DNA of 64,000 nt from Hyphomicrobiales bacterium (GTDB taxonomy: Bacteria > Pseudomonadota > Alphaproteobacteria > Rhizobiales > Rhizobiaceae), in assembly GCA_900465915.1 (NCBI GenBank), contig UBKJ01000028.1:1-64000 (forward strand). The letters are read 5' to 3'. Below the pieces are notes generated by a model. That model did no database searches. It saw only the letters and a list, made by a program, of their open reading frames with translations, and had not been told where the DNA came from. Positions 51,712 through 62,982 of this stretch are shown here, piece after piece. The position numbers were made by a program, and so were the translations under genes. Every line of letters begins with the position of its first letter. Position 1 is the first letter of the stretch.

Positions 51712-53423
51712 TGGCCGCGACGCTCTCCCGCCCCGCTTATGCGCAGATGTACGGCCCCACGGTCGGCGACCGCGTGCGGCTCGCCGACACCGATCTCTTC
51801 ATCGAGGTCGAGAAGGATTTCACCCTCTATGGCGAGGAGGTGAAGTTCGGCGGCGGCAAGGTCATCCGCGACGGCATGGGCCAAAGCCAGGTCTCGCGCG
51901 CCGGCGGGGCGGTCGACACCGTCATCACCAATGCGCTGATCGTCGACCATTGGGGCATCGTGAAGGCCGATGTCGGCTTCAGGGACGGGCTGATCGCCGC
52001 CATCGGCAAGGCGGGCAACCCGGACACCCAGCCGGGCGTGGACATCGTCATCGGCCCCGGCACCGAGGTGATCGCCGGCGAGGGGCGCATCCTGACCGCC
52101 GGCGGCGTCGACGCCCATATCCATTTCATCTGCCCGCAGCAGATCGAGGAGGCGCTGATGTCGGGCGTCACCACCATGCTCGGCGGCGGCACCGGCCCGG
52201 CGCACGGCACGCTGGCCACCACCTGCACGCCGGGGCCGTGGCATCTGGCGCGCATGATCCAGAGTTTCGACGCCTTTCCGATCAATCTCGGCCTGTCGGG
52301 CAAGGGCAACGCCTCCAGGCCCGAGGCCTTGATCGAGATGATCGAGGCCGGCGCCTGCGCGCTGAAGCTGCACGAGGATTGGGGCACGACGCCGGCGGCG
52401 ATCGACACCTGCCTTTCCGTCGCCGACGATCACGACGTGCAGGTGATGATCCACACCGACACGCTGAACGAGAGCGGCTTCGTCGAGGACACCGTCGCCG
52501 CCTTCAAGGGCCGCACCATCCACGCCTTCCATACCGAAGGCGCGGGCGGAGGGCACGCGCCCGACATCATCAAGGTCTGCGGGTTCTCCAACGTCATCCC
52601 GTCCTCGACCAACCCGACGCGACCCTATACGAAAAACACCATCGCCGAGCATCTCGACATGCTGATGGTGTGCCACCATTTGTCGCCGTCGATCCCCGAG
52701 GACATCGCCTTCGCCGAAAGCCGCATCCGCAAGGAGACCATCGCGGCCGAGGACATTCTTCACGACATCGGGGCCTTCTCGATCGTCTCCTCCGACAGCC
52801 AGGCGATGGGCCGCGTCGGCGAGGTGCTGATCCGCACCTGGCAGACCGCGCACAAGATGAAGGTCCAGCGCGGCCGGCTGCCCGGCGAGACGGGCGACAA
52901 CGACAATCTGCGCGTCCGCCGCTACATCGCCAAATACACCATCAACCCGGCCATCGCGCAGGGGCTTTCGCGGCATGTCGGCTCCATCGAGACGGGCAAG
53001 CGCGCCGACCTGGTGCTGTGGAACCCGGCCTTCTTCGGCGTCAAGCCGGAGATGGTGCTGGTGGGTGGGACCATCGCCGCGGCCCCCATGGGCGATCCCA
53101 ACGCCTCGATCCCGACGCCGCAGCCCATGCATTACCGGCCGATGTTCGGCGCCTATGGCCGCGCGCCGGCGTCGTCCTCGCTGACCTTCATCAGCCGGGC
53201 TGCGCTGGAGGGCGGCCTGAAGGAGCGGCTCGGCGTCGCCAAGGCGATGGCCGCCGTCGAGAACACGCGCGGCGGCATCTCCAAGGCGTCGATGATGCTC
53301 AACGACGCCACGCCGCATATGGAGGTCGACCCCGAGACCTACGAAGTGCGCGCCGACGGCGAGCTTCTCACCTGCGAACCTGCAACCGAGCTGCCGATGG
53401 CGCAGCGCTATTTCCTGTTTTGA
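51711..53423 (+). CDS. ureC: Urease alpha (catalytic) subunit
   Basis: A 570-residue catalytic subunit hydrolysing urea to ammonia and carbamate at a dinickel site. Metal ligands appear in [14 protein letters not shown], the carbamylated lysine K219 in [20 protein letters not shown] and [17 protein letters not shown]; the flap cysteine C321 is in MVCHHLSPS, and SDSQAMGR is present. Start ATG 51711 overlaps the ureB stop and precedes the conserved [19 protein letters not shown]. All catalytic residues intact. Confidence 0.97.
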   Translation: MAATLSRPAYAQMYGPTVGDRVRLADTDLFIEVEKDFTLYGEEVKFGGGKVIRDGMGQSQVSRAGGAVDTVITNALIVDHWGIVKADVGFRDGLIAAIGKAGNPDTQPGVDIVIGPGTEVIAGEGRILTAGGVDAHIHFICPQQIEEALMSGVTTMLGGGTGPAHGTLATTCTPGPWHLARMIQSFDAFPINLGLSGKGNASRPEALIEMIEAGACALKLHEDWGTTPAAIDTCLSVADDHDVQVMIHTDTLNESGFVEDTVAAFKGRTIHAFHTEGAGGGHAPDIIKVCGFSNVIPSSTNPTRPYTKNTIAEHLDMLMVCHHLSPSIPEDIAFAESRIRKETIAAEDILHDIGAFSIVSSDSQAMGRVGEVLIRTWQTAHKMKVQRGRLPGETGDNDNLRVRRYIAKYTINPAIAQGLSRHVGSIETGKRADLVLWNPAFFGVKPEMVLVGGTIAAAPMGDPNASIPTPQPMHYRPMFGAYGRAPASSSLTFISRAALEGGLKERLGVAKAMAAVENTRGGISKASMMLNDATPHMEVDPETYEVRADGELLTCEPATELPMAQRYFLF

Positions 53424-53425
53424 CC

Positions 53426-53887
53426 ATGCTGCACGCTGTTTCCCATTCCCATCACACCCATGGCGAGCCCTTCGCCACGCTCAGCCTCGATTCCGGCGAC
53501 CGTCATCTCCGGCGCAAGCGCGTCACCACCGACCAGGGGATCGAGATCATGGTCGACCTGCCCGAGGCCGTGCTTCTGGCCGACGGCGACGCGCTGGTGC
53601 TGGAGGACGGGCGCGAGGTGCGCATCCTCGCCGCGCCCGAGCCGCTTTACCGGGTCACGCCCGGCGCGGTTCCGCTGCGCCATCTGGCCTGGCATCTCGG
53701 CAACCGGCATCTCGCCGCGCAGATCGAGGAGGACCGCATCTTCATCCGCCGCGACCATGTCATCCGCGCCATGCTGGAAGGGCTGGGGGCGGGGGTCGAG
53801 GAGGTCGAGGCCCCGTTCCAGCCGGTGCACGGGGCCTATCACGGCCACGGCCATCACCATCATCACGACCACGAGCCGCATAAGTGA
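53426..53887 (+). CDS. ureE: Urease accessory protein UreE (nickel chaperone)
   Basis: A 153-residue nickel metallochaperone with the peptide-binding and metal-binding domains (YRVTPGAVPLRHLAWHLGNRH; IRRDHVIRAMLEGLGA) and a His-rich tail ([15 protein letters not shown]) that stores or binds nickel. It also has a His-rich N-terminus (AVSHSHHTHGE), an additional possible metal site. Start ATG 53426 lies 2 bp after ureC; it overlaps ureF. Confidence 0.94.
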   Translation: MLHAVSHSHHTHGEPFATLSLDSGDRHLRRKRVTTDQGIEIMVDLPEAVLLADGDALVLEDGREVRILAAPEPLYRVTPGAVPLRHLAWHLGNRHLAAQIEEDRIFIRRDHVIRAMLEGLGAGVEEVEAPFQPVHGAYHGHGHHHHHDHEPHK

Positions 53888-54537
53888 GCGGGCAGGGCCA
53901 GCTCCTGCGCCTTCTGTCCTGGCTTTCGCCGGCCTTTCCCGTCGGCGCCTTCGCCTATAGCCACGGGCTCGAATGGGCCATAGAGGCGGGCGTGGTGACG
54001 GACCGCGCGGCGCTGATCGACTGGCTCACCGATCTTCTCGCGCACGGAAGCGGCTGGAACGACGCCGTGCTTCTGGCCGAGGCGTGGCGGACCGCCGACA
54101 TCGACGGCGGCGCGGGCGCGGCGGAATTGGCCGCCGCCATGGCCGGATCGCGCGAGCGGCATATGGAGACGGTGCTGCAGGGCGAGGCCTTCGCGCAGGC
54201 CGTCGCGGCGTGGACGCCGATCGGCGGCGAGGGACGGGCTCTGCCTTATCCCGTCGCGGTGGGGCTCGCCGCGGCGCGCTGCGGCGTCGACCTCGACAAG
54301 GCGCTGACGGCCTATCTCCACGCCTTCGCCGCCAATCTCACGCAGGCCGCGCTGCGGCTGGTGCCGCTGGGCCAGAGCGACGGCGTCGCCACGCTCGCCG
54401 CGCTGGAGCCCGTCATCCTGGCGCAGGCGGAGCGGGCGGCGGGCTCGACGCTCGACGATCTCGGCGGCTGCGCCATCCTATCCGACATCGTCGCCATGAA
54501 ACACGAAACGCAATATTCACGGGTGTTCCGATCATGA
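53884..54537 (+). CDS. ureF: Urease accessory protein UreF
   Basis: A 217-residue UreF, all-helical partner of UreD and UreG. The N-terminus [20 protein letters not shown] is diagnostic, then [13 protein letters not shown]; later [15 protein letters not shown]. Starts with GTG at 53884 overlapping the ureE stop (GTGA) and overlaps ureG by 4 bp. Confidence 0.94.
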   Translation: MSGQGQLLRLLSWLSPAFPVGAFAYSHGLEWAIEAGVVTDRAALIDWLTDLLAHGSGWNDAVLLAEAWRTADIDGGAGAAELAAAMAGSRERHMETVLQGEAFAQAVAAWTPIGGEGRALPYPVAVGLAAARCGVDLDKALTAYLHAFAANLTQAALRLVPLGQSDGVATLAALEPVILAQAERAAGSTLDDLGGCAILSDIVAMKHETQYSRVFRS

Positions 54538-55154
54538 CTTCCTCCAACGGCCCGCTGCGGGTGGGCATCGCCGGTCCGGTCGGGGCCGGCAAGACCACGC
54601 TGACCGAGATGCTGTGCAAGGCGATGCGCGACCGCTATTCGGTCGCCGCCATCACCAACGACATTTTCACCAAGGAAGACCAGCTCATCCTCAACCGCGC
54701 CCAGGCGCTGCCGGAGGATCGCATCATCGGCGTCGAGACGGGCGGCTGCCCGCACACGGCGATCCGCGAGGACGCCTCGATCAACCTGGCGGCGATCGCC
54801 GAGATGCGCCGGCGCTTTCCCGACCTCGACATCGTCTTCATCGAATCGGGCGGCGACAATCTCGCCGCCACCTTCTCGCCCGATCTCGCCGACCTGACCA
54901 TCTATGTCATCGACGTGGCGGCGGGCGAAAAGATCCCGCGCAAGGGGGGCCCAGGCATCACCCGCTCCGATCTCCTCATCATCAACAAGACCGACCTCGC
55001 GCCGCATGTGGGCGCCGATCTCGACGTGATGCGCGCCGACGCGGAGAAGCAGCGCAACGGCCGCCGCTTCGTCTTCACCGACCTGCGCCGGCGGCAGGGG
55101 CTGGAGCAGATCGTCGATTTCATCGAGATTTCCGGCGGCCTCGGCGGCCGATAA
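54534..55154 (+). CDS. ureG: Urease accessory GTPase UreG
   Basis: A 206-residue SIMIBI-class GTPase that couples GTP hydrolysis to nickel delivery. P-loop GPVGAGKT is at residues 14-21, the nickel-binding CPH motif at 72-74 ([11 protein letters not shown]), [16 protein letters not shown] and the guanine-specificity NKTD in [14 protein letters not shown]. The last gene of the urease operon, followed after 72 bp by a terminator-like hairpin. Confidence 0.96.
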   Translation: MTSSNGPLRVGIAGPVGAGKTTLTEMLCKAMRDRYSVAAITNDIFTKEDQLILNRAQALPEDRIIGVETGGCPHTAIREDASINLAAIAEMRRRFPDLDIVFIESGGDNLAATFSPDLADLTIYVIDVAAGEKIPRKGGPGITRSDLLIINKTDLAPHVGADLDVMRADAEKQRNGRRFVFTDLRRRQGLEQIVDFIEISGGLGGR

Positions 55155-55226
55155 AGGGTTTAGCCGGCAAAGTTCGGCGGGGGAGCTGTTTCCGGCGTCG
55201 TTTATGGATTAAACTCGTCGCGGATG

Positions 55227-55267
55227 AAGGCCCGGCTTTCGGGAATCGAAGCCGGCAGGGGCCTTTT
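55227..55267 (+). terminator. Probable terminator of the urease operon
   Basis: A two-part stem: AAGGC (55227-55231) with GCCTT (55261-55265), and inner CCGGCTT (55232-55238) with AAGCCGG (55249-55255), with a few unpaired bases on the 3' side, ending in TTTT (55264-55267). It is the best Rho-independent terminator candidate here, but it also lies only 15 bp before the GTG start of the next gene. Confidence 0.5.
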
Positions 55268-55281
55268 GGGGGACGCGATAC

Positions 55282-57231
55282 GTGGGGAACAGTCTTTCTG
55301 CGGCGGGTATCGGAACTGCGCGCAAGGCGACGCTGCGCAGGCTTTTGAAACGGGCCATCGAGGAGGGCCATATCTGGCCGGCCTTCCAGCCGATCGTCGA
55401 CATACGCAGCGGCAAGATCCGCAGCTTCGAGATCCTCGCCCGCTGGAGCGATCCTGCCGCGGGCGCCATCGCCCCGATGGACTTCGTGCCGCGCCTCGAA
55501 CGGCACGGGCTGGTCGGCCTCCTGTCGGACGCGCTGCTGGACCGGGCCTGCCGGGAGGCGGCGGAATGGCCCGGCCAGTTCTCGCTCGCCTTCAACATCT
55601 CGCCGACGCAGCTGGCGGACGACGATTTTGCGCAACGGCTGGCCGATATCGTGGCGGGGACCGGCTTTCCGCTGGACCGGGTGGAGCTCGAGGTGACGGA
55701 GGCGACGCTGGCCGCCAACGAGGACCAGGCCTTCAAGGCGCTGGGCGCGGTGCGCGATCTCGGCATGCGCATCGGCATCGACGATTACGGCACCGGCTAT
55801 TCCAATCTCGCCCGGCTCGAATCCTTCCATTTCGACAAGCTCAAGATCGACGCGCGCTTCATCCGCAACCTGCACACGGCCATGGGCAAGCGCCGCATCG
55901 TCGCCTCCATCGTCGGCCTTGGCCAGAGCCTCGGCGTCACCGTGGTGGCGGAGGGCGTCGAGACGGTGGAGGAGGAGCGCATCCTGCGCGAGTTCGGCTG
56001 CGACCTGGGGCAGGGCTGGCTCTATGCGCGGGCCGAACCCGCCGCCGAGGCCCGGCGCATATTGGCGCGGCGCGGTTGCGCGGCCGCCGCCGGCCCGCCG
56101 CTCGACGCCTCGCCCTTCCAGCAGATCCACCAGCTCGCCACGCTCTACGACAAGCTGCCGGTGGGTCTCTGCTTCGTGGACCTGAACGGCCGCTTCGTGC
56201 GCTCCAACGCCCAGTTCGCCAGCGCGCACGGCATGACGCCGGCCGAGATCGAAGGCAGGAGCATCGGCGACGTCGTCGAGGGCGAGGCGCTTCTCGCCGC
56301 GACGACGGTGCTGACCCAGGCCGCCAGCACGGACGAACTGGTGACCATGCACCACCTGTTCCAGGGCCGGGAGTTCCGCATCATCTGCGCCCGCGTCGCC
56401 GACCCGGCCGGCGGGATCATCGGCTTTTCGGTGGTGGCGCTCGACGTCACCGAGGAGAACCGGCTGAAGGAGACGCTGCTCGCCTCCGAGCGGCATCTGC
56501 GCCGGGAGCTGGATTTCGCCGACGCCATCATCAACAGCCTGCCGGGCGTCTTCTATTATTACGACGCCGATTCGCGCCTGCGTCGCTGGAATAGGAATTA
56601 CGCCGAGCTGACCGGCTACAGCCTCGACGAATTGCGGGTCAAGCAGCCGCTGCAATGCTTCGCCGAGGACGACAAGAGCCGCGTGGCGGAGATGGTGGGG
56701 CGCATATTGGCCGAGGGCCATGGGCAGTTCGAGGCCGATTTCACCAATCGCGAGGGCGCGCGCACGCCCTATCTCTTCACCGGCGTGCGGCTGGACGAGG
56801 CGGCCGGGGGCGGCTTCGTCGGCGTCGGCATCGACGTCTCCGCGCAGCGCCGGGCGCGCGAGGCGCTGCGGCAGCGCTCGGCCCTGCTCGAAACGCTGCT
56901 GAACGCCTCGCAGGCCGGCGTGCTGGCGCTCGACGCGCAAGGGAAGAAACTCGCCTGCAACAGGCGGCTGGTCGAGATTTTCCAGATGCCGGAGGCGGTG
57001 GCGGCCGACCCGGACGGGCGGGCGACGCTCGATTTCATCGCCGGCCGCCTCGCCGAGCCGGACCGCTTCACGGCGGAGATCGGCCGCCCGGCCATCCGCG
57101 CCGATTTCACCCGCGACGCGGTGGTGCGCATGGCCGACGGAGCGGAACTCGGCTGCTCCGTCCAGCCGATCCGCGACGAGGACGGCCGCCGCCACGGCCA
57201 TATATGGAGCTTCCGCCCGACTGCCGGGTAA
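55282..57231 (+). CDS. EAL-PAS-PAS-PAS protein, probable c-di-GMP phosphodiesterase
   Basis: A 649-residue protein with EAL first. EAL domain (about 20-260): FQPIVDIRSGKIRSFEILAR (motif EIL, E50-L52), FNISPTQLADDD, LEVTEATLA, IDDYGTGYSNL (D167, D168), LKIDARFI, VVAEGVETVEEE; the metal and catalytic acids are kept. Three PAS-like sensors follow, at about 285-395, 410-520 and 535-649 (LPVGLCFVDLNGRFVRSNAQ; LPGVFYYYDADSRLRRWNRN; ASQAGVLALDAQGKKLACNR). No GGDEF and no membrane segment. The start is GTG 55282, GGGGG upstream. It sits between urease and nos genes; a signal (redox or nitrogen oxide) is plausible but not shown. Confidence 0.82.
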   Translation: MGNSLSAAGIGTARKATLRRLLKRAIEEGHIWPAFQPIVDIRSGKIRSFEILARWSDPAAGAIAPMDFVPRLERHGLVGLLSDALLDRACREAAEWPGQFSLAFNISPTQLADDDFAQRLADIVAGTGFPLDRVELEVTEATLAANEDQAFKALGAVRDLGMRIGIDDYGTGYSNLARLESFHFDKLKIDARFIRNLHTAMGKRRIVASIVGLGQSLGVTVVAEGVETVEEERILREFGCDLGQGWLYARAEPAAEARRILARRGCAAAAGPPLDASPFQQIHQLATLYDKLPVGLCFVDLNGRFVRSNAQFASAHGMTPAEIEGRSIGDVVEGEALLAATTVLTQAASTDELVTMHHLFQGREFRIICARVADPAGGIIGFSVVALDVTEENRLKETLLASERHLRRELDFADAIINSLPGVFYYYDADSRLRRWNRNYAELTGYSLDELRVKQPLQCFAEDDKSRVAEMVGRILAEGHGQFEADFTNREGARTPYLFTGVRLDEAAGGGFVGVGIDVSAQRRAREALRQRSALLETLLNASQAGVLALDAQGKKLACNRRLVEIFQMPEAVAADPDGRATLDFIAGRLAEPDRFTAEIGRPAIRADFTRDAVVRMADGAELGCSVQPIRDEDGRRHGHIWSFRPTAG

Positions 57232-57279
57232 GCCCCGCCACCGGCGCAAACGCCCGCGATCGCTGGAACTTTCGCCCTC

Positions 57280-57295
57280 TTTGCGCCAGCGCAAA
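57280..57295 (+). promoter_or_regulatory. NnrR/DNR-type box upstream of nosR
   Basis: TTTGCGCCAGCGCAAA, a 16-bp palindrome with 7-bp arms, contains TTGCG-N4-CGCAA, the form of Crp/Fnr-family sites used by nitric-oxide-responsive regulators (NnrR, Nnr, DNR) in alphaproteobacteria; an oxygen-sensing Fnr/FixK site would read TTGAT-N4-ATCAA. The centre is 66 bp before the nosR ATG; as a class II activator site at -41.5 it predicts a start near 57329. Confidence 0.7.
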
Positions 57296-57353
57296 GAATT
57301 GAGCGCCGCCCTGCGCGACAGTCCGACCGAAAGATACCTCTTCAGAAGAAGGT

Positions 57354-59678
57354 ATGAGCGGATTGGGCATGGCGATCATATTTTCAAGCTTTTCTCATCG
57401 ATCGGTTCATGCACCCCGCCGGTGGAGCCTCCCCGCATCGCTCATGCTGCTGTTCGCGCTGCTGATGGCCGGCGCTTATCCGGCGCAAGCGGGCGAGTTG
57501 CAGAAATACCTGCCGAAAGTCGACGTGCAGGCGCTGTTTCAGGGCGCGGACGGCGTCGGCGCGCCGCAGGGCGAGCCGCCCATCGCGCCGGTGACCAAGG
57601 GCGGGGCGCTCCTCGGCTATGTCTATCTGAACTCGGATTTCACCAGCTCCATCGGCTATTCCGGCAAGCCGATCCATATCGTGGTCGGCATCGATCCCAA
57701 GGGCGTCATCCGCGGCGTCAGGCTGGTGGACCACAAGGAGCCGATCGTGCTGATCGGCATACCGCAAGCCAAGGTGGTCGCGGCGCTGAACTCGCTGGTC
57801 AATAGCGACATGAGCGCGGTTGCGGCGGGCGCGGCGCGGCCGCCGCAGGTCGACATCGTCAGCGGCGCGACCGTCACCGTGCTGGTGATGGGCGACAGCG
57901 TGGTGCGCTCGGCCGTGGGGCTGATCCGCAGCGGGCGGCTCGGCGGCGCGCCGGCCGCGAGCGCCGCCGCCGACGCGCCGCGCGCGCTCGACATGGACCA
58001 GCGCGCGGCCAAGGACTGGTCGACGCTGACCGGCGACGGCTCGGTGCGCAGCCTCAAGCTCGCCGTGGGCGAGGTCACGCAGGCCTTCCGCGACGCGAAA
58101 CACGACGCCGCCGCCGACAATCCCGAAAGCGCCGACCCGCAGGACGCGTTCATCGAGCTTTACGCGGCGCCGGTTTCCGTCCCCTCCATCGGGATCAGCC
58201 TGCTCGGCGCGGACGGTTTCGCGCGGCTGCAAAAGCAGCTGAAGCCGGGCCAGCAGGCCATATTGGTGGCGGGCGACGGCGCCTATTCCTTCAAGGGCTC
58301 AGGCTATGTGCGCGGCGGCATCTTCGACCGCATCGAATTGATGCAGGACGGGCAGGGCGTGCGCTTCCGCGACAAGAACCACACCCGCCTCGGCGACATC
58401 ATGGCCGAGGGCGCGCCGCAGCTTCGCGAGATCGCGCTGTTCACCGTGCCCGACGGCTTTTCCTTCGACGTGACCAAGCCGTGGGACCTGCAGCTTCTCG
58501 TGCAGCGCAGCTTCGGCGCGCGCGACAAGGCCAATCTCAGCTACGACCTCGGCTACAGCCTGCCCGAATCCTATTTGCAAAAACTGCCGGAGCCAGCGCC
58601 CGCCAGGTCCGCGCCGGCCGCCGACGCGCCGCGCCAGCCGCAGCCGGCGGGCGAGGCCGGCATGTCCGATCTCCTGGGCGAGAACAATCCGCTCTGGCTG
58701 CGCATGTGGGAGATGAACCGCGTCAACGTGGCGATCGCCGCGCTCGCCGTCGCCGTGCTGGTCGGCATCTTCTTCTTCCAGGACAGCCTCGTGCGGCGTC
58801 CGCGCCTCTTCGTCTGGGTGCGGCGCGCCTATCTCCTGTTCATTCTCATTTGGCTCGGCTTCTACAACAACGCGCAATTGTCGGTGGTCAACGTGCTGAC
58901 CTTCACAAATTCGCTGATCACCGGCTTCAACTGGGAGTTCTTCCTCACCTCGCCCCTGATCTTCATCCTGTGGGCGTCGGTGGCGGCGGGGCTTTTGTTC
59001 TGGGGGCGGGGGCCGTTCTGCGGCTGGCTGTGCCCGTTCGGGGCCTTGCAGGAGCTGACCAACAGCCTCGCCAAATGGCTGAAGGTCCCGCAGGTCACGC
59101 TGCCCTGGGGCCTGCACGAGCGGCTGTGGCCGATCAAATACATGATCTTCCTCGGCCTGTTCGGCCTGTCGCTCTATTCGATGGCGCTGGCCGAGATGGT
59201 CGCCGAGGTCGAGCCGTTCAAGACCTCGATCGTCCTCAAATTCGCGCGCGAATGGCCGTTCGTCGTCTATGCGCTGACATTGCTGTCGCTGGGGCTGTTC
59301 GTCGAGCGCTTCTATTGCCGCTATCTCTGCCCGCTGGGCGCGGCGCTCGCCATTCCCGGCCGCATCCGCATGTTCGAATGGCTGAAACGCTGGCCCGAAT
59401 GCGGCTCGCCCTGCCAGCGCTGCGCCAAGGAATGCCCGGTCGAGGCGATCCATCCCGAAGGCCAGATCAACGTCAACGAATGCATCTACTGCATGCATTG
59501 CCAGGAGCTCTACCACGACGACCAGCGCTGCCCGCACATGATCCAGGTGCGCGTGAAGCGCGAGAAGTTCGCCGCCCGCAACGCGCCGCTCGCAGCCGCC
59601 GCAGAGCGCGGCGGCGGCCCCGCCAAACCCGTCATTTCGCTGAAAGGCCGGCCGATCGAAGGCCAGGCCGAAGCGTGA
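57354..59678 (+). CDS. nosR: NosR, membrane flavoprotein/iron-sulfur regulator of nitrous oxide reduction
   Basis: A 774-residue polytopic protein needed for nosZ expression and electron supply to N2O reductase. An N-terminal signal/anchor is followed by a periplasmic FMN-binding domain (covalent flavin motif SGATVTV at residues 170-176), about five to six membrane helices (residues about 455-690), CX3CP pairs ([25 protein letters not shown]) and two cytoplasmic 4Fe-4S motifs ([31 protein letters not shown]). All sites intact, length typical. The ATG at 57354 follows AGAAGG. Confidence 0.94.
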   Translation: MSGLGMAIIFSSFSHRSVHAPRRWSLPASLMLLFALLMAGAYPAQAGELQKYLPKVDVQALFQGADGVGAPQGEPPIAPVTKGGALLGYVYLNSDFTSSIGYSGKPIHIVVGIDPKGVIRGVRLVDHKEPIVLIGIPQAKVVAALNSLVNSDMSAVAAGAARPPQVDIVSGATVTVLVMGDSVVRSAVGLIRSGRLGGAPAASAAADAPRALDMDQRAAKDWSTLTGDGSVRSLKLAVGEVTQAFRDAKHDAAADNPESADPQDAFIELYAAPVSVPSIGISLLGADGFARLQKQLKPGQQAILVAGDGAYSFKGSGYVRGGIFDRIELMQDGQGVRFRDKNHTRLGDIMAEGAPQLREIALFTVPDGFSFDVTKPWDLQLLVQRSFGARDKANLSYDLGYSLPESYLQKLPEPAPARSAPAADAPRQPQPAGEAGMSDLLGENNPLWLRMWEMNRVNVAIAALAVAVLVGIFFFQDSLVRRPRLFVWVRRAYLLFILIWLGFYNNAQLSVVNVLTFTNSLITGFNWEFFLTSPLIFILWASVAAGLLFWGRGPFCGWLCPFGALQELTNSLAKWLKVPQVTLPWGLHERLWPIKYMIFLGLFGLSLYSMALAEMVAEVEPFKTSIVLKFAREWPFVVYALTLLSLGLFVERFYCRYLCPLGAALAIPGRIRMFEWLKRWPECGSPCQRCAKECPVEAIHPEGQINVNECIYCMHCQELYHDDQRCPHMIQVRVKREKFAARNAPLAAAAERGGGPAKPVISLKGRPIEGQAEA

Positions 59679-59698
59679 TTTTTCAAAGGAGAGAGAGC

Positions 59699-61615
59699 AT
59701 GTCCGAAGAAGCCAGAAAGAACCAGCTCAGCCGGCGCCAGCTATTGGGCACGTCGGCCATCGTCGCCGCCGCCGGAGTGAGCGGCGTCGGCGGCGCGCTG
59801 CTGGCGGGGTCGAGCGAGCCGGCGCGCGCCGCCGCCAGGGAAGGCGGCCAGAGCGCCGAGGTGCATCCGGGAGAGCTCGACGAATATTACGTCTTCTTCT
59901 CCAGCGGCCAGTCGGGCGAGGTGCGCATCGTCGGCCTGCCCTCCATGCGCGAGCTGATGCGCATTCCCGTCTTCAACCGCGACAGCGCCACCGGCTGGGG
60001 CCAGACCAACGAGAGCCTCAAGGTGCTGACCGAGAACCTTTTGCCGCAGGACCGCGCGCTGCTCAAGGATCGCGGCGGCGCGTTCCAGAACGGCGACCTG
60101 CACCATCCGCACCTGTCCTTCACCGACGGAACCTATGACGGGCGCTATCTCTACGCCAACGACAAGGCCAACACCCGCGTCTGCCGCATCCGGCTCGACG
60201 TGATGAAATGCGACAAGATCATCCAGCTGCCCAACCAGCACACGGTGCATGGCCTGCGCGTGCAGAAATATCCCAAGACCGGCTACGTCTTCTGCAACGG
60301 CGAGGACCGCGCGCCGATCCCCAACGACGGAAGCAACCTGACCGACACCAAGAATTACCACGCCATCTTCACCGCCGTCGACGGCGAGACCATGAAGATC
60401 GCCTGGCAGATCATGGTCGACGGCAATCTCGACAATGTCGACTGCGACTACCAGGGCAAATACGCCTTCGCCACCTGCTACAATTCGGAGGAGGGCGTGA
60501 CGCTGGCCGAGATGATGGCGAGCGAGCAGGACTGGATCGTCATCTTCAACCTCAAGCGCATCGAGGAGGCGGTCGCCAGGGGCGACTTCAAGGAGATCAA
60601 CGGCGTGCCGGTGATCGACGGCCGCCACGGCTCGAAATACACCCGCTACGTGCCGGCGCCGAACAGCCCGCACGGAATCAACACTGCGCCGGACGGGATT
60701 CACGTCGTGGCCAACGGCAAGCTGTCGCCCACCGTCACCGTCTTCGACGTGCGCAAATTCGACGATCTCTTCGACGACAAGATCAAGCCGCGCGACTGCG
60801 TCGTGGCCGAGCCGGAGCTGGGGTTGGGGCCGTTGCACACCGCCTATGACGGCAAGGGCAACGCCTATACGACGCTGTTCATCGACAGCCAGGTCTGCAA
60901 GTGGAGCATCGAGGACGCCAAGCGCGCCTTCAAGGGCGAAAAGGTCGATCCGATCCGCCAGAAGCTCGACGTGCACTACCAGCCCGGCCACAACCACACC
61001 TCCATGGGCCAGACCAAGGAGGCGGACGGCAAGTGGCTGATCTCGCTCAACAAGTTCTCCAAGGACCGCTATCTCAACGTCGGACCGCTGAAGCCGGAGA
61101 ACGACCAGCTCATCGATATTTCCGGCGACAGGATGACGATCGTCCATGACGGGCCGAGCTTCGCCGAGCCGCACGACGCCACCATCGTGCACCGCTCCAA
61201 GATCAACCCGGTCAATTTCTGGAGCCGCGACGACCCGTTCTTCGCCGACGCCGTGGCGCAGGCCAAGGCCGACGGGCTGGACCTGATGGAGGCCAACGAG
61301 GTGGTGCGCGACGGCGACAAGGTGCGCGTCTACATGACCTCCTCGGCGCCGGCCTTCGGCCTCACCGACTTCACCGTGCGCGAGGGCGACGAGGTGACGG
61401 TGCACGTCACCAATATCGACGAGATCGAGGACCTGACGCACGGCTTCGCCATCATCAATTACGGCGTCAACATGGAGGTCGCGCCGCAGGCGACGGCCTC
61501 GGTCACCTTCAAGGCCAGCAAGCCGGGCGTGTGGTGGTATTACTGCTCGTGGTTCTGCCACGCCATGCATATGGAGATGAAGGGCCGGATGCTGGTGGAG
61601 CCGAAGAAGGCATGA
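59699..61615 (+). CDS. nosZ: Nitrous oxide reductase NosZ (clade I, Tat-exported)
   Basis: A 638-residue periplasmic copper enzyme reducing N2O to N2. The Tat signal is [15 protein letters not shown], cleaved near ARAAA. CuZ histidines are in [49 protein letters not shown] and AEPHDATIV. The C-terminal CuA site has C616 and C620 ([12 protein letters not shown]), H621, H624 and M627. The Tat signal puts it in clade I. The start ATG 59699 follows AAAGGAGAGAGA. Overlaps nosD by 4 bp. Confidence 0.97.
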   Translation: MSEEARKNQLSRRQLLGTSAIVAAAGVSGVGGALLAGSSEPARAAAREGGQSAEVHPGELDEYYVFFSSGQSGEVRIVGLPSMRELMRIPVFNRDSATGWGQTNESLKVLTENLLPQDRALLKDRGGAFQNGDLHHPHLSFTDGTYDGRYLYANDKANTRVCRIRLDVMKCDKIIQLPNQHTVHGLRVQKYPKTGYVFCNGEDRAPIPNDGSNLTDTKNYHAIFTAVDGETMKIAWQIMVDGNLDNVDCDYQGKYAFATCYNSEEGVTLAEMMASEQDWIVIFNLKRIEEAVARGDFKEINGVPVIDGRHGSKYTRYVPAPNSPHGINTAPDGIHVVANGKLSPTVTVFDVRKFDDLFDDKIKPRDCVVAEPELGLGPLHTAYDGKGNAYTTLFIDSQVCKWSIEDAKRAFKGEKVDPIRQKLDVHYQPGHNHTSMGQTKEADGKWLISLNKFSKDRYLNVGPLKPENDQLIDISGDRMTIVHDGPSFAEPHDATIVHRSKINPVNFWSRDDPFFADAVAQAKADGLDLMEANEVVRDGDKVRVYMTSSAPAFGLTDFTVREGDEVTVHVTNIDEIEDLTHGFAIINYGVNMEVAPQATASVTFKASKPGVWWYYCSWFCHAMHMEMKGRMLVEPKKA

Positions 61616-62982
61616 CGGCCATGACGCTTCGCCTGCATCCCTTCGCCTGCGCCGTCGCGCTTTTGGTTTTCGGCGGAAACGCCGGGGCCGCGCAGATCGA
61701 CGTCGCGCCGGGAGAGAGCGTGCAGGCGGCGATCGAAAGGGCGGAGCCGGGCGACGTCGTCCGGCTTCTCAAAGGCCGGCATGCCGGCTCGGTCAGGATC
61801 GACCGGCGGATCGAGCTGCGCGGCGAGCCGGGGGCGCTGCTGGACGGGCTCGGCGCCGGCAACGCCGTCACCGTCGACGCGCCGGGCGCCGTGGTGCGCG
61901 GGCTGGAGGTGCGCGGCTCGGGCGAGAACCTGTCCGACCTCAATTCGGGGATTTTCGTCGCGCAGACCGCCACGGGCGCGCGCGTCGAGGACAACCGGCT
62001 GGTGGACAATCTCTACGGCGTCTACCTGCACGGCGCGGCCAAGGCGATCGCGCGCGGCAACACGATCGTCGGGCGGCGCGGCGTGCGCATGGCGCAGACC
62101 GGCAGCGGCGTGTCGATCTGGAACGCGCCGGGGGCCGAGGTGATCGGCAACACGATCCGCTACGGCCGCGACGGCGTCTACACCAACGCCAGCCGTAAAA
62201 ACGTCTTCCGCGACAATGTGATGGAGGATGTGCGCTTCGCCGTCCATTACATGTACACCGACGACAGCGAGGTGATCGGCAACGTCTCGCGCAACAATTC
62301 GGTCGGTTTCGCCATCATGTACACCAACCGGCTGAAGGTGCTGGACAACCTGTCCGAGGGCGACCGCGACCACGGGCTATTGCTCAATTACGCCAACAGC
62401 TCGGTGATCTCCGGTAACCGCGTCGTCGGGCGCATGCAGCCGATCTCCCGCTGGCTCGACGCCGGCGTGCAGGCGGGCGAGCACGGAACGCCCACTCCAA
62501 CCGCCGCCGCGCCGGGCGAGACCATGCGGCTCGGCCCGGAGAAATGCGTCTTCATCTACAACGCCAACAAGAACCGCTTCACCGGCAACCGTTTCGAGAA
62601 TTGCAGCATCGGCATCCATTTCACTGCCGGCTCGGAAGGCAACGCCATGAGCGGCAACGCCTTCATCGACAACCGCAACCAGGTCAAATATGTCGGCACG
62701 CGCAATCTCGACTGGTCCTACGAGGGGCGCGGCAATTACTGGAGCGACAATCCCGCCTTCGACCTCGACGGCGACGGCCTGGCCGACAGTCCCTACCGGC
62801 CCAACGACCTCATCGACCGGGTGCTGTGGACCGCGCCGCAGGCCAAGATCCTGATCAATAGCCCGGCCGTGCAGACGATCCGCTGGGCGCAGACGCAGTT
62901 TCCGGCGTTGCTGCCCGGCGGCGTCGTGGACAGCCACCCCCTCATGAAACCTCCCGCTGAAGGAAACCAGCCGCATGACTGA
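61612..62982 (+). CDS. nosD: NosD, periplasmic copper-site maturation protein
   Basis: A 456-residue right-handed beta-helix protein (CASH/NosD repeats, for example [40 protein letters not shown]) working with NosFY to assemble the CuZ cluster of NosZ. A cleavable signal ends at GNAGAAQID. Two starts fit: ATG 61612, overlapping the nosZ stop, and ATG 61621; I give the first for its coupling, a 3-residue difference. It overlaps nosF by 8 bp. Confidence 0.93.
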   Translation: MTAMTLRLHPFACAVALLVFGGNAGAAQIDVAPGESVQAAIERAEPGDVVRLLKGRHAGSVRIDRRIELRGEPGALLDGLGAGNAVTVDAPGAVVRGLEVRGSGENLSDLNSGIFVAQTATGARVEDNRLVDNLYGVYLHGAAKAIARGNTIVGRRGVRMAQTGSGVSIWNAPGAEVIGNTIRYGRDGVYTNASRKNVFRDNVMEDVRFAVHYMYTDDSEVIGNVSRNNSVGFAIMYTNRLKVLDNLSEGDRDHGLLLNYANSSVISGNRVVGRMQPISRWLDAGVQAGEHGTPTPTAAAPGETMRLGPEKCVFIYNANKNRFTGNRFENCSIGIHFTAGSEGNAMSGNAFIDNRNQVKYVGTRNLDWSYEGRGNYWSDNPAFDLDGDGLADSPYRPNDLIDRVLWTAPQAKILINSPAVQTIRWAQTQFPALLPGGVVDSHPLMKPPAEGNQPHD

